DNA of 64,000 nt from Gelidibacter sp038243395. GTDB lineage: Bacteria; Bacteroidota; Bacteroidia; Flavobacteriales; Flavobacteriaceae. The notes under the pieces were generated by a model. The model was not told the origin of the DNA. It was given only the letters and a program-made list of their open reading frames with translations, and searched no databases. The DNA is taken from positions 6,338 to 70,337 of the forward strand of contig JBBSRC010000009.1 of assembly GCA_038243395.1 (NCBI GenBank), given 5' to 3'. Position 1 is the first letter of the stretch, and each line of letters begins with the position of its first letter. The position numbers and the translations under genes were made by a program. Shown here in pieces: positions 8,694 through 17,286 of the stretch.

Positions 8694-10718
8694 CTACTCA
8701 TACTTCTTAAACCAAGCCAAAATATGCGCCACCTTACTGATCAAATTACTTGGTCTCTGCACTATATTATGATAGGCGTCTGGTATTTCCACTAACACCG
8801 TTTCTATTTTTCGAAGTTTTAAAGCGTGGTATAATTGTTTGGCCTCACTTGGTGGCGTTCGTAAATCATTCATTCCTACCATAACCATGGTTGGCGTTTC
8901 GATATTTCCCACCAATGAGATCGGCGAGAATTTCCAATAGGTTTCAAAATTTTCCCACGGCTGCCCTTCATAACGTGTATCGGCATAGCCAAAATAATTA
9001 TCGGCTACCAATGTTTTACTGATCCAATTGACCACAGGCTTAACCACAGCGGCAGCTTTAAAACGGTTGTTCTTACCAATCATCCACGTGGTCATAATAC
9101 CACCAGCGCTTCCTCCAGTGACATATAATTTATCATTGTCTGCAATTCCCTTTGCAACCAAATAGTCCACTCCATCCATCACATCATTATAATCTTGTCC
9201 TGGATAATTATTCTTTAATAAATTTCCAAATTCCTCGCCATAACTTGTGCTGCCTCGCGGATTTGGATAAAACACCACATAACCTTCCGCAGCAAAAAGC
9301 TGAATTTCAGCCGTAAATCGGTCGCCATAATTTAAAATGGGACCGCCATGATTTTCCACCAACAACGGATATTTTTTTGAGGTATCATAATAAGGGGGTT
9401 TTACAATCCACCCTTGAATGTCACGATCATCGAAGGTCGATTTATACCAAACTTCTTCCGTTTGCCCTAATTCGCGGTAATCCAATATATCAGCATTTAA
9501 AGTTGTAATCAAGGATACCGACTTCTTATTTTCGATAACCGCCAATTCTGCAGGATATTCAGGACGTGACTGCGTATAGACCAATGCGCCATTTTGAGAT
9601 ACTGAATAGGAACCCGAAGCATAAGGCCTTCCAATTGTGGTCCCGCCAACATTATCGGCTAATTTCGTGATTTTGCCAGAGGTTGTCATATGTCCAACCT
9701 TGGTATTCCCATGAATATCGTATAAAAAATACAAACCTTTCCCGCTTGTATCCCAAGTAATATCTGAAACGCTTCCATCAAAACCTGAAGAAATGATGCG
9801 TTTCTTGCTTCCATCTGCATTCATTAACTGCAATACGGTATTTTGATGATCTTGCGCCCGATCCTCATAACCTAAATACGCCACTGTTTTTCCATCCGAC
9901 GACACTTTCGGTGAATGATCAGGTCCGTCTTGAGAGGTCAGTGCTGTTATCTGTTTGGTATCTACATTTACCTTATAAACTTCGCTGTTTCTAAATCGGT
10001 ATTCCCAATTATCATCCCGGTTTCCCGAAAAATAAATTTCCTTTCCATTCGGCGTAAAGGATAAGCCAGCACGGTGGTTATAATTCCCACTTGTCAATTG
10101 ACGTGGTGTACCTCCATCTGCCGGAATAACAAAAATATGGGTAAATCCAGGTTCCATATAACCACTGCCGTCAGCTTCATGTTTTAATCGGTCGGTGATT
10201 CGTGCCGGTTCCGCCCATTTGGCACCTTTCGGTTTTTCGGGTGATTTGACTACCACAGGCGGTTTTTCTGACATAAACATGGTAAATGCAATGGATTTAC
10301 CATCAGGCGACCAAGTTAAGGAGCTCGGCGATTTCTCCAATTGTGAAAGTTTTGCAATTTGCCCCGTTGTGTTCCAATACATATAAATTTCGGAACCTTC
10401 ATCAGTAGTACTCGTAAACACAATACGATCGCCGGTTGGCGACCAACTAGCTTGTGACTCGTCAACTTCTCTTGAAGTCAGTTTCCGATGAGAGGTACCG
10501 TCTGTATTAAGTATCCAAAGATTGCCTTTGGAATTATCCTTCATTATATCAAATCCATTCCGCTTATAAACAACCTGTTTGCCATCGGGAGAAATTTGAG
10601 GATCTGAAGCCCATTCCAACGCGAAGACATCCATGGGTTGAAAGGGTAATTTTGGAGTTTGTGCGACTACAAACTGCATGCTAAAAACACAAACCAGAAG
10701 AATATAAAAACGATACAT
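8694..10718 (-). CDS. S9 family prolyl-oligopeptidase-type peptidase
   Basis: A secreted or periplasmic serine peptidase of 674 residues that would release dipeptides or trim oligopeptides. A signal peptide ends near residue 19 (VVAQ). Residues about 30-400 are a beta-propeller with repeated SPDGK and SWSP blades. The C-terminal alpha/beta hydrolase domain has the nucleophile in GGSAGG (about S537), the acid in GMNDLRTPP (about D618) and the His in DAYHNI (about H650). The catalytic triad is intact. It is monocistronic: the next gene upstream on this strand is 180 bp away and encodes a regulator. Confidence 0.92.
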   Translation of the reverse strand: MYRFYILLVCVFSMQFVVAQTPKLPFQPMDVFALEWASDPQISPDGKQVVYKRNGFDIMKDNSKGNLWILNTDGTSHRKLTSREVDESQASWSPTGDRIVFTSTTDEGSEIYMYWNTTGQIAKLSQLEKSPSSLTWSPDGKSIAFTMFMSEKPPVVVKSPEKPKGAKWAEPARITDRLKHEADGSGYMEPGFTHIFVIPADGGTPRQLTSGNYNHRAGLSFTPNGKEIYFSGNRDDNWEYRFRNSEVYKVNVDTKQITALTSQDGPDHSPKVSSDGKTVAYLGYEDRAQDHQNTVLQLMNADGSKKRIISSGFDGSVSDITWDTSGKGLYFLYDIHGNTKVGHMTTSGKITKLADNVGGTTIGRPYASGSYSVSQNGALVYTQSRPEYPAELAVIENKKSVSLITTLNADILDYRELGQTEEVWYKSTFDDRDIQGWIVKPPYYDTSKKYPLLVENHGGPILNYGDRFTAEIQLFAAEGYVVFYPNPRGSTSYGEEFGNLLKNNYPGQDYNDVMDGVDYLVAKGIADNDKLYVTGGSAGGIMTTWMIGKNNRFKAAAVVKPVVNWISKTLVADNYFGYADTRYEGQPWENFETYWKFSPISLVGNIETPTMVMVGMNDLRTPPSEAKQLYHALKLRKIETVLVEIPDAYHNIVQRPSNLISKVAHILAWFKKYE

Positions 10719-10898
10719 AGACTATTTTTTAAATTAGAGGATCAATTTACTAATTATAAATTCAATAATCTCCGAGAAAAAACCTACCGTTTTGTTCTGA
10801 AAATTAGGAAGAAAGATATAACACGGAAAATCGCACTTACTAAATTTTGAAATTTGAAAGCATCGAGTCGTGAATTTTGAAAGGAAATCCTGAATTAG

Positions 10899-11552
10899 TT
10901 AAACCTCAGTTAAGAATAAGTTTTTAGCAACGTTTTGAGAAACAACCAATTCAACATCATTAAATTTAATTTTTACCGAATTATCAAAAGGCTCTTTATG
11001 GATAATTTTAATGGTGGTCCCTAGACTAATATTATTGCCATCTAAATATTTCAAAAAATCACTGGAGCTGTCATCCACTCCAACACAAACATAAGTCAAG
11101 CCCTTGGTGGCATTGGATAGACTTGTTTTATCTACTTCTTCAAAATTACCATGCTTATCAGGTATGGGATCGCCATGCGGATCTACTTTAGGAAAACCTA
11201 AAAACTCATCGAGCTTATCGGTCAGCTTTTCGGATTTAATATGTTCTAATTGTTCGGCCACATCATGCACCTCATCCCATGAAAAGTTGAGTTTCTCCAA
11301 TAAAAACACTTCCCAAAGACGGTGTTTACGCACTACTTTGACGGCATAAGAACGACCGCTCTTTGAAAGGCTAACACCTTGATAGGGAATATAGGAGATC
11401 ATGTTTTTCTCTGCCAACTTCTTGATCATATCTGTTGCCGAAGATGCTTTAGTCCGCATTTCTTCGGCTAATGCATTAGTGGAAACACCATTGTTGCATT
11501 GATTTTCTAAATGATAAATTGCTTTGAGATAGTTTTCTTCAGCGAGCGTCAT
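10899..11552 (-). CDS. DtxR/MntR/TroR family metal-dependent regulator
   Basis: A 217-residue cytoplasmic repressor. The N-terminal winged helix (residues 1-70, TLAEENYLKAIYHLE and then TNALAEEM) is followed by the metal-binding dimerisation domain (HRLWEVFLLEKL, EVHDVAEQLEHI). A C-terminal FeoA/SH3-like domain covers about 150-217. The order and length match iron- or manganese-responsive DtxR proteins. It is divergent from the metal ABC transporter genes, the classic arrangement for troR-troABCD, so it probably controls them in response to Mn(II) or Fe(II). The metal cannot be decided from the sequence alone. Confidence 0.9.
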   Translation of the reverse strand: MTLAEENYLKAIYHLENQCNNGVSTNALAEEMRTKASSATDMIKKLAEKNMISYIPYQGVSLSKSGRSYAVKVVRKHRLWEVFLLEKLNFSWDEVHDVAEQLEHIKSEKLTDKLDEFLGFPKVDPHGDPIPDKHGNFEEVDKTSLSNATKGLTYVCVGVDDSSSDFLKYLDGNNISLGTTIKIIHKEPFDNSVKIKFNDVELVVSQNVAKNLFLTEV

Positions 11553-11570
11553 ACAAATAAGGGTTATTTA

Positions 11571-11578
11571 CAAATATA
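11571..11578 (-). promoter_or_regulatory. -7 element for the DtxR-family gene
   Basis: The minus strand reads TATATTTG, an exact TAnnTTTG match, 18 nt before the ATG. The leader would be only about 12 nt. No -33 box at normal spacing was seen. Confidence 0.5.
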
Positions 11579-11923
11579 TATTTTTTTCAGACAAAAAGAT
11601 TATTTAGTGCTGCCTAAACTGTGAACTAAAAAAATTCGAAACTTCTTTAAAAAATATGTGACAATGGCCTTTTTGTTCAATCAGTATCAAAAATAAACAG
11701 CTAATTTCTGCCATTGGTTAGTTAAACGCACTTTCTAAAACGATCCTGTAATTTTTCGATCCAAATTTCCAATTAGATACAATATTAGACGCTACGGTAC
11801 TGTACTTTAAATATATCATTACAGAAAAAAATCATACCGTAACTCAAAATAGTGACAGAAATGCTTAATCATCAACACAACATCTATCTTTTTTTAGTAC
11901 TTTCGCAACATATATTTAGACTT
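11579..11923. other. Divergent control region between regulator and metal transporter
   Basis: No gene. It probably holds the operator of the DtxR-type protein. A weak -7 (TACTTTCG, one mismatch) lies near 11898. Several partial palindromes are present (for example around TACGGTACTGTAC near 11796), but none is strong enough to call an operator. Confidence 0.4.
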
Positions 11924-12835
11924 ATGAAAAAAATAGTTTTCATTTTATTAACTTTTTTGATCTTTTCAGCTTGTAAAGATGAAACGTCAAGCAACGGGAA
12001 GCTCAACATTGTAACCACTACTACGATGATTACCGATTTGTTAACTCATATCAGTGGTGATAAAATAAATGTTCAAGGCTTAATGGGAAGTGGTGTGGAC
12101 CCGCACTTATACAAAGCCAGTGAAGGCGATGTCACTAAACTAGCAAAAGCCAATTTGATTTTTTATGGCGGCTTGCATTTAGAGGGTAAACTCGTAGATG
12201 TTTTTGAAAAAATGGGTCGCCAAAACATTAAAACCATCGCGGTTTCTGATGCTTTAGATAAAAAATCGTTAATAAGTTCAGAACTTTTTGCTTCCAATTA
12301 TGATCCACACATTTGGTTTGATGTCCATAACTGGGAACTCATTACAACCTTTGTAGTTCACAAACTTTCGGAAGCCAGTCCTGAAAACACAGATTTTTTT
12401 GAAGAAAACGGAAAAAACTATCTTGAAGAATTAAAAGATCTTGATGCCGAAATCAGAGCCATCATCAACACACTTCCAGAAGAAAAAAGAACTTTAGTTA
12501 CCGCCCATGATGCCTTCAATTATTTTGGACAGGCTTACGGATTTGAAGTGGTTGGCTTACAAGGTTTATCAACCGCCACGGAAGCCGGTGTACAAGATGT
12601 CCAAAATTTAGCGAGTTTTATCATTGATAAAAAAGTGAAAGCCATTTTTGTAGAAAGTTCGGTGCCAAGACGTACCATTGAAGCCCTTCAGGCTGCGGTA
12701 AATTCTAAAAAACATCAAGTAGAAATCGGAGGTACTTTATATTCTGATGCACTTGGAAATGCCGGCACTGTTGAAGGCACTTATATTGGGATGTTTAAGT
12801 ACAACGTAAACACGATTGTGAATGCTTTAAAATAA
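11924..12835 (+). CDS. Metal ABC transporter substrate-binding lipoprotein (TroA/ZnuA family)
   Basis: A periplasmic binding lipoprotein of 303 residues capturing Zn(II), Mn(II) or Fe(II). The start at 11924 gives a lipoprotein signal with lipobox FSAC, whereas the ORF start at 11852 adds 24 implausible residues. The family's metal ligands are present: His in DPHLYKAS, His in DPHIWFD, Glu or His in the AHDAFNYF region, and Glu in FVESSV. The conserved TATEAGVQDV block is present. The long His-rich loop typical of ZnuA is absent, which leans toward manganese or iron. First gene of the transporter set, opposite the DtxR-type regulator. Confidence 0.9.
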   Translation: MKKIVFILLTFLIFSACKDETSSNGKLNIVTTTTMITDLLTHISGDKINVQGLMGSGVDPHLYKASEGDVTKLAKANLIFYGGLHLEGKLVDVFEKMGRQNIKTIAVSDALDKKSLISSELFASNYDPHIWFDVHNWELITTFVVHKLSEASPENTDFFEENGKNYLEELKDLDAEIRAIINTLPEEKRTLVTAHDAFNYFGQAYGFEVVGLQGLSTATEAGVQDVQNLASFIIDKKVKAIFVESSVPRRTIEALQAAVNSKKHQVEIGGTLYSDALGNAGTVEGTYIGMFKYNVNTIVNALK

Positions 12836-12953
12836 GGAAACAGTTGTTAGTGGCAGTTGACAGTGAATAATGAGCTACAAGATTTTAAAACCTTTTAAGT
12901 AAAAGAAATGGCTAATTATTTTAAATTTAATAATACATTTAATTATTTGAAGC

Positions 12954-13022
12954 TATTCCTGCTATCAGCTGTATCTTTTTTGAAGAAAAATCAAAAAAGT
13001 ATGCCGCTTCTATCAGGGCTAA
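12954..13022 (+). repeat. Dispersed hairpin element upstream of the ABC ATPase gene
   Basis: Inner stem CTTTTTTGA (12975-12983) and TCAAAAAAG (12991-12999) with a 7-nt A-rich loop, followed by ATGCCGCTTC. Outer CCTG...CAGG arms flank it. From memory, similar ATGCCGCT-containing hairpins recur in flavobacterial intergenic regions, which I could not verify here. The ORF at 12908-13138 runs through it and looks spurious. Confidence 0.5.
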
Positions 13023-13115
13023 ACTATCAGCTAAAGTCAATGCAGGACCTCGAATCTGGTTTAAAACCGATAAGTTCTGTAATCGGAATTTCTTCGGTAG
13101 ATATAACATCTAAAG

Positions 13116-13901
13116 ATGGAAAAAACAATGAAGAATAGCAATACTAATATTGAGACTCCTGCATCCACAGGCGCGTTGGCCGTAAAAGTGGACGATTTAA
13201 CCGTTGCTTACAACTATAAACCTGTGCTTTGGGATATTGACCTCGAAATCCCAGAAGGTGTGCTCATGGCGATTGTGGGACCAAATGGTGCGGGAAAATC
13301 CACTTTAATCAAAGCTATTTTAGGCATTCTTAAACCGATCGCCGGAAGTGTGGCAATCTACGGAAAGCCTTATCACAAACAACGCCGTCACGTCGCCTAT
13401 GTGCCACAAAAAGGCAGTGTAGATTGGGATTTTCCAACCGTTGCACTTGACGTTGTGATGATGGGAACTTATGGCAGTTTGGGATGGATCAAACGTCCTG
13501 GAGTCAAAGAAAAAAAAGCTGCCTTGGAAGCTTTGGAGAAGGTTGGCATGCTCGCTTTCAAAAACAGACAAATCAGTCAGCTTTCCGGCGGACAACAACA
13601 ACGTATTTTTTTGGCGAGAGCCTTGGTGCAGGATGCGTCGATATATTTTATGGATGAACCCTTTCAAGGTGTGGATGCCACTACAGAAATTGCGATTATT
13701 AATATTTTAAAAGAACTTCGCAAAGCAGGAAAAACGGTGGTAGTCGTGCACCACGATTTACAAACCGTTCCGGAGTATTTTGATTGGGTTACCTTTTTGA
13801 ATGTCAAAAAAATTGCCACAGGTCCCGTGAAGGATATTTTTAATGATGATAATTTGACGAAAACTTATGGTATTAATTATAAGGTCAGCGTCCAGAAGTA
13901 A
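13116..13901 (+). CDS. Metal ABC transporter ATP-binding protein (TroB/ZnuC family)
   Basis: The 261-residue ATPase that powers the metal importer. Walker A is GPNGAGKST, the signature is LSGGQQQR, Walker B is YFMDEPFQGVD and the H-loop is VVHHDL. All motifs are intact. The start could be 13116 or 13131, since both ATGs precede non-conserved residues; 13116 gives the longest form. It lies 280 nt after the binding-protein gene with a repeat hairpin between, and 379 repeat-rich nt precede the permeases. The operon is therefore loosely packed. Confidence 0.93.
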   Translation: MEKTMKNSNTNIETPASTGALAVKVDDLTVAYNYKPVLWDIDLEIPEGVLMAIVGPNGAGKSTLIKAILGILKPIAGSVAIYGKPYHKQRRHVAYVPQKGSVDWDFPTVALDVVMMGTYGSLGWIKRPGVKEKKAALEALEKVGMLAFKNRQISQLSGGQQQRIFLARALVQDASIYFMDEPFQGVDATTEIAIINILKELRKAGKTVVVVHHDLQTVPEYFDWVTFLNVKKIATGPVKDIFNDDNLTKTYGINYKVSVQK

Positions 13902-13904
13902 CAA

Positions 13905-13992
13905 ATTCCTGCGTGGTTACTGAGCTCGTCGAAGTATGGTTACTGAGCTCGTCGAAGTACGGTTACTGAGCGTGTCGAAGTGAAGGCAGGAA
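13905..13992. repeat. REP-like hairpin with three 23-bp repeats inserted in its loop
   Basis: The left half ATTCCTGCG (13905-13913) and right half AAGGCAGGAA (13983-13992) are the two sides of the REP-like hairpin seen intact at 39472-39491. Between them lie exactly 69 nt, three 23-nt units each carrying GGTTACTGAGC and GTCGAAG. The first two units are identical and the third differs in a few bases. The unit recurs in reverse at 18756-18777. The element starts 3 nt after the ATPase stop codon. Confidence 0.85.
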
Positions 13993-14102
13993 CCTCCTGA
14001 ACATAAGTCCGAGCATCAATAAATTTTAGATTATTGCGCAATGATTGAACGATTGAAGGATGCGTTAGTAATTAGCCGATAGTTAACAAAAATCACATAG
14101 AG

Positions 14103-14131
14103 ACGTTTCAGGTATTTGAAACCTGAAACGT
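14103..14131. repeat. Perfect 11-bp inverted repeat
   Basis: ACGTTTCAGGT and ACCTGAAACGT are separated by ATTTGAA. There is no U tract on either side, so it is not a standard terminator. It may be another dispersed hairpin, or an RNA structure inside the transporter operon. Confidence 0.6.
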
Positions 14132-14255
14132 TTGAGAAGACAGACGACACTAAACATAAACTTTCATGTATTGGTGACAAAAACATATACTTAGAGTTTA
14201 AAATTAATAAAAAATTTCAGCCTTAGAGACTGAAAATTTTGAAATAAAAAAAGAG

Positions 14256-14275
14256 ATTCCTGCTTGCGCAGGAAT
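14256..14275 (+). repeat. REP-like hairpin 5 nt before the first permease gene
   Basis: ATTCCTGC and GCAGGAAT with a TTGC loop, preceded by GAG. It ends 5 nt before the ATG at 14281, so the hairpin would occupy the ribosome-binding region of the mRNA. Confidence 0.75.
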
Positions 14276-14280
14276 GTGAT

Positions 14281-15408
14281 ATGAACTTACAAGATTACTT
14301 TTCTTTGGTTTTCAGCGATTACACCTTGCGTACCATCACGCTGGGCACCGCCATTTTAGGTGCGGTCACTGGAATGCTCGGTAGTTTTGCGGTATTGCGA
14401 AAACAAAGTTTACTGGGTGATGCAATTTCACATGCCGCCCTTCCAGGAATTGCCTTGGCTTTTTTAATTACGGGAGCAAAAGACACTAATACCCTACTTC
14501 TGGGTGCATTGGTCAGCGGACTCCTAGGAACTTTTTGGATCAGAGGGATCATTACCAAAACCCATTTAAAACCGGATACCGCTTTAGGTCTTATTCTTTC
14601 CTTGTTTTTCGGATTCGGAATGCTATTGCTCACGTTTATTCAAAAACAACCTAACGCTAATCAAGCAGGGTTGGATAAGTATTTATTCGGACAAGCTGCA
14701 ACCTTGGTAGAAAGTGATGTTTGGTTAATGGCCATTGTCACGGGTATTTGTTTGATAGTGATGCTCTTATTTTGGAAAGAGTTCAAGCTCTTACTTTTTG
14801 ATGCAGATTACACCAAGACTCTAGGCTTTAACACCAAATTTATCGATATTTTAATTACCACTTTTATTGTATTGGCCATCGTTTTAGGATTGCAAACGGT
14901 TGGCGTAGTCCTCATGAGCGCTATGTTATTAGCTCCTGCTGCTGCAGCTCGACAATGGACCAACAGTTTGGGCACAATGGTAATCTTAGCTGCAATCTTC
15001 GGAGCGTTTTCAGGTGTTTTCGGTACGGCGATCAGTGCCAGTCAAAACAACCTTTCTACGGGTCCGGTAATTGTAATTGTCGCCTCAGTATTTGTTGTGT
15101 TTTCATTCATCTTTTCACCCAGCAGAGGTTTGCTATTCCGTCAAATTCGATTTATTGGCAATAGAAGAGATCTGGAACTCCAAAAAACACTCTCATTTAT
15201 GTATCATATTGCAGAGACTCATGAGGATATCTCGCATCCGCATACCATTAAAATATTAAACAATTTTCAAGGCTACACGCGGAAAACGCTTCAAAAGTTA
15301 GTCGATAAAAACTATGTCACTTTAGATGGCCCAATGTGGAGTTTAACGGAAGAAGGTTTCGAAACAGCGGCCAACTTATATAACCAAAACATTAAAAAAG
15401 ATGCATAG
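14281..15408 (+). CDS. Metal ABC transporter permease with C-terminal winged-helix-like domain
   Basis: A 375-residue ABC-3 family permease (TroC/ZnuB type). Residues 1-280 form the hydrophobic channel, with conserved stretches GDAISHAALPGIA and VLMSAMLLAPAAAARQW. From about residue 290 a soluble tail follows: a helical TLSFMYHIAETHED, then TRKTLQKLVDKNYV and the wing-like WSLTEEGFETA. This resembles the DNA-binding half of DtxR-type repressors. Typical ZnuB is about 260-290 residues, so the tail is an addition of roughly 90. It overlaps the next permease by 8 nt, so the two probably pair as a heterodimer. The tail is cytosolic and could sense metal or nucleic acid. Confidence 0.88.
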   Translation: MNLQDYFSLVFSDYTLRTITLGTAILGAVTGMLGSFAVLRKQSLLGDAISHAALPGIALAFLITGAKDTNTLLLGALVSGLLGTFWIRGIITKTHLKPDTALGLILSLFFGFGMLLLTFIQKQPNANQAGLDKYLFGQAATLVESDVWLMAIVTGICLIVMLLFWKEFKLLLFDADYTKTLGFNTKFIDILITTFIVLAIVLGLQTVGVVLMSAMLLAPAAAARQWTNSLGTMVILAAIFGAFSGVFGTAISASQNNLSTGPVIVIVASVFVVFSFIFSPSRGLLFRQIRFIGNRRDLELQKTLSFMYHIAETHEDISHPHTIKILNNFQGYTRKTLQKLVDKNYVTLDGPMWSLTEEGFETAANLYNQNIKKDA

Positions 15409-16561
15409 TTCGCAACTAGAAATACAGATAATTGCAAGTTTGGTCGCGATTGCATGTGCCATCCCGGGGACATTTTTGGTGCTGCGTAAAATGGCGATGA
15501 TTAGTGACGCCATCAGTCACGCCATCTTACCCGGACTTGTGGTGGGCTTTTTTATTACCCAAGACCTCAACTCCCCACTATTAATCTTACTTGCAGCACT
15601 TACAGGAGTCATTACCGTTATTTTGGTGGAGCAGATTCAAAAAACAGGTTTGGTTAAGGAAGATACGGCCATCGGATTAGTTTTTCCGGCCTTGTTTAGT
15701 ATTGGGGTCATTATGATTGCAAAAAATGCCAATGATGTGCATTTAGATGTAGATGCGGTATTATTGGGAGAACTGGCTTTTGCTCCTTTCGACCGACTCT
15801 CCATTGGCGGCACAGATATCGGTCCAAAATCACTATGGGTTATTGGTACTATTTTAACTCTTACCATTGGGCTCCTCATTGCATTTTTTAAAGAATTAAA
15901 AGTAAGCACTTTTGATGCTGGTTTGTCGGCTTCACTTGGTTTTTCGCCTGTGGTCATCCATTACGGATTGATGAGTACGGCCTCCATAACAACGGTTGGC
16001 GCATTTGATGCGGTAGGTGCAATTTTAGTAGTGGCGCTCATGATTGCACCAGCTGCTTGTGCCTATTTACTGACCACTGATTTAAAGAAAATGCTGGGAC
16101 TAGCAATATTCTTTGGCGTTTTTGGTGCCATTTCTGGTTACTGGATGGCGCATTGGCTGGATGCTTCCATTGCTGGTTCCATTACGACTATGCTTGGTGT
16201 AGCGTTTTTAATCATTTATTTATTTGCCCCGAGCAAAGGACTCATTGCAGTGATCTACCGAGAGAAACAGCAACGAATAGAAGTCTTATTATTGACCTTT
16301 TTACTCCATCTTAAAAACCATAATGAAGAGGCGGAACGTCATGTCAAACATCTTAACGAACATATCAATTGGCAAAAAGTAAAAAGTAAGACCGTTTTAG
16401 ATTTGGCTCTTAAAAATAATATGATTCTCATTGATCATAAAATAGTATCGCTTACCGAAAAAGGCGACGAATTCACCTCCAAAGCCATCGATTATATCAT
16501 TACCAATGAAGACACACAGATTGAAGATATGAAAGCCGATTTCTTTTTGTTTAGGGGTTAA
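15401..16561 (+). CDS. Second metal ABC permease, also with a C-terminal soluble domain
   Basis: A 386-residue ABC-3 permease (TroD-like) overlapping the previous gene by 8 nt. The hydrophobic core has MISDAISHAILPGLV and LVVALMIAPAACAYLL. After about residue 285 comes a soluble tail of 100 residues (LLLTFLLHLKNHNEEAERHV, then TVLDLALKNNMI and VSLTEKGDEFT) laid out like the tail of its partner: helices, then a short beta wing. It ends in an acidic Asp/Glu stretch. It completes a binding protein, ATPase and two-permease set. The metal is Mn(II), Fe(II) or Zn(II). Confidence 0.88.
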   Translation: MHSSQLEIQIIASLVAIACAIPGTFLVLRKMAMISDAISHAILPGLVVGFFITQDLNSPLLILLAALTGVITVILVEQIQKTGLVKEDTAIGLVFPALFSIGVIMIAKNANDVHLDVDAVLLGELAFAPFDRLSIGGTDIGPKSLWVIGTILTLTIGLLIAFFKELKVSTFDAGLSASLGFSPVVIHYGLMSTASITTVGAFDAVGAILVVALMIAPAACAYLLTTDLKKMLGLAIFFGVFGAISGYWMAHWLDASIAGSITTMLGVAFLIIYLFAPSKGLIAVIYREKQQRIEVLLLTFLLHLKNHNEEAERHVKHLNEHINWQKVKSKTVLDLALKNNMILIDHKIVSLTEKGDEFTSKAIDYIITNEDTQIEDMKADFFLFRG

Positions 16562-16594
16562 TGATACAATTCCTATAGTAGTAAATAATTTCGT

Positions 16595-16602
16595 TAACTT
16601 TG
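16595..16602 (+). promoter_or_regulatory. -7 element for the amidase gene
   Basis: TAACTTTG matches TAnnTTTG, 22 nt before the ATG at 16624. The alternative TTG start at 16600 overlaps this element, which argues against it. Confidence 0.5.
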
Positions 16603-16623
16603 ATATTCATCAAATATCTTACA

Positions 16624-17280
16624 ATGAAATATACCCTCTTTTTTATTTGTATGCTCATGCTCTTTGCTTGTGGCACGTCTAAAAAAATAGTCGATAAACC
16701 CATTATATTTGATGAAGAACGTATTCAACTTACCAAAGAATATCTTTCAACTCGTCATGGTTTAGTTATGGAAAATCCCACAATCGTTCCAAAGATGATT
16801 GTATTGCATTGGACGGTAATTCCTACCATGCAACAAACGTTTGATGTTTTTAATCCTTCACAATTACCGGGCAGACCTGACCTTGCCACGGCAAGCAGTT
16901 TAAATGTTTCTTCCCAATTTATAGTGGATCGCGATGGCACAATTTATCGTTTAATGCCAGAAACCACGATGGCGCGACATGTGATTGGTTTAAACCACGC
17001 CGCTATTGGCGTTGAAAATGTAGGCGGAACGGACGATTTCCCACTCACTAGAGCGCAAATAAAGGCCAACACTTGGTTGGTCAAGTATTTAAATAAAAAA
17101 TATCCCATCGAGTATCTTATTGGTCATTATGAATACACAAATTTTGAAGGTCATGAATTATGGCTTGAAACGGACGAGGGTTACAGAACTACAAAAAATG
17201 ATCCGGGCGAAGATTTCATGAATGCCGTCAGAAAACGAACTCAAAACCTCAATTTAAAATCAGCACCCACAAAGAAATAA
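16624..17280 (+). CDS. N-acetylmuramoyl-L-alanine amidase (Amidase_2) lipoprotein
   Basis: A 218-residue lipoprotein that should cut the amide bond between MurNAc and the stem peptide. The signal ends at lipobox LFACG. The amidase domain has the zinc His in IVLHWTVIP, the SQFIVDRDGTIYRLMPE stretch, RHVIGLNHAAIGVENVG, and LIGHYEYTNF with the second zinc His. A late Asp in NDPGEDFMNA fits the third ligand region. The start at 16624 was chosen over TTG at 16600, which lies in the promoter. It is 6 nt from the M14 peptidase gene, suggesting joint action on muropeptides. Confidence 0.88.
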   Translation: MKYTLFFICMLMLFACGTSKKIVDKPIIFDEERIQLTKEYLSTRHGLVMENPTIVPKMIVLHWTVIPTMQQTFDVFNPSQLPGRPDLATASSLNVSSQFIVDRDGTIYRLMPETTMARHVIGLNHAAIGVENVGGTDDFPLTRAQIKANTWLVKYLNKKYPIEYLIGHYEYTNFEGHELWLETDEGYRTTKNDPGEDFMNAVRKRTQNLNLKSAPTKK

Positions 17281-17286
17281 CTTCTT

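Noticed and set aside
12908..13138. 76-residue ORF before the ABC ATPase gene
   Set aside because: It runs through the dispersed hairpin element, has no recognisable domain, and overlaps the ATPase start.
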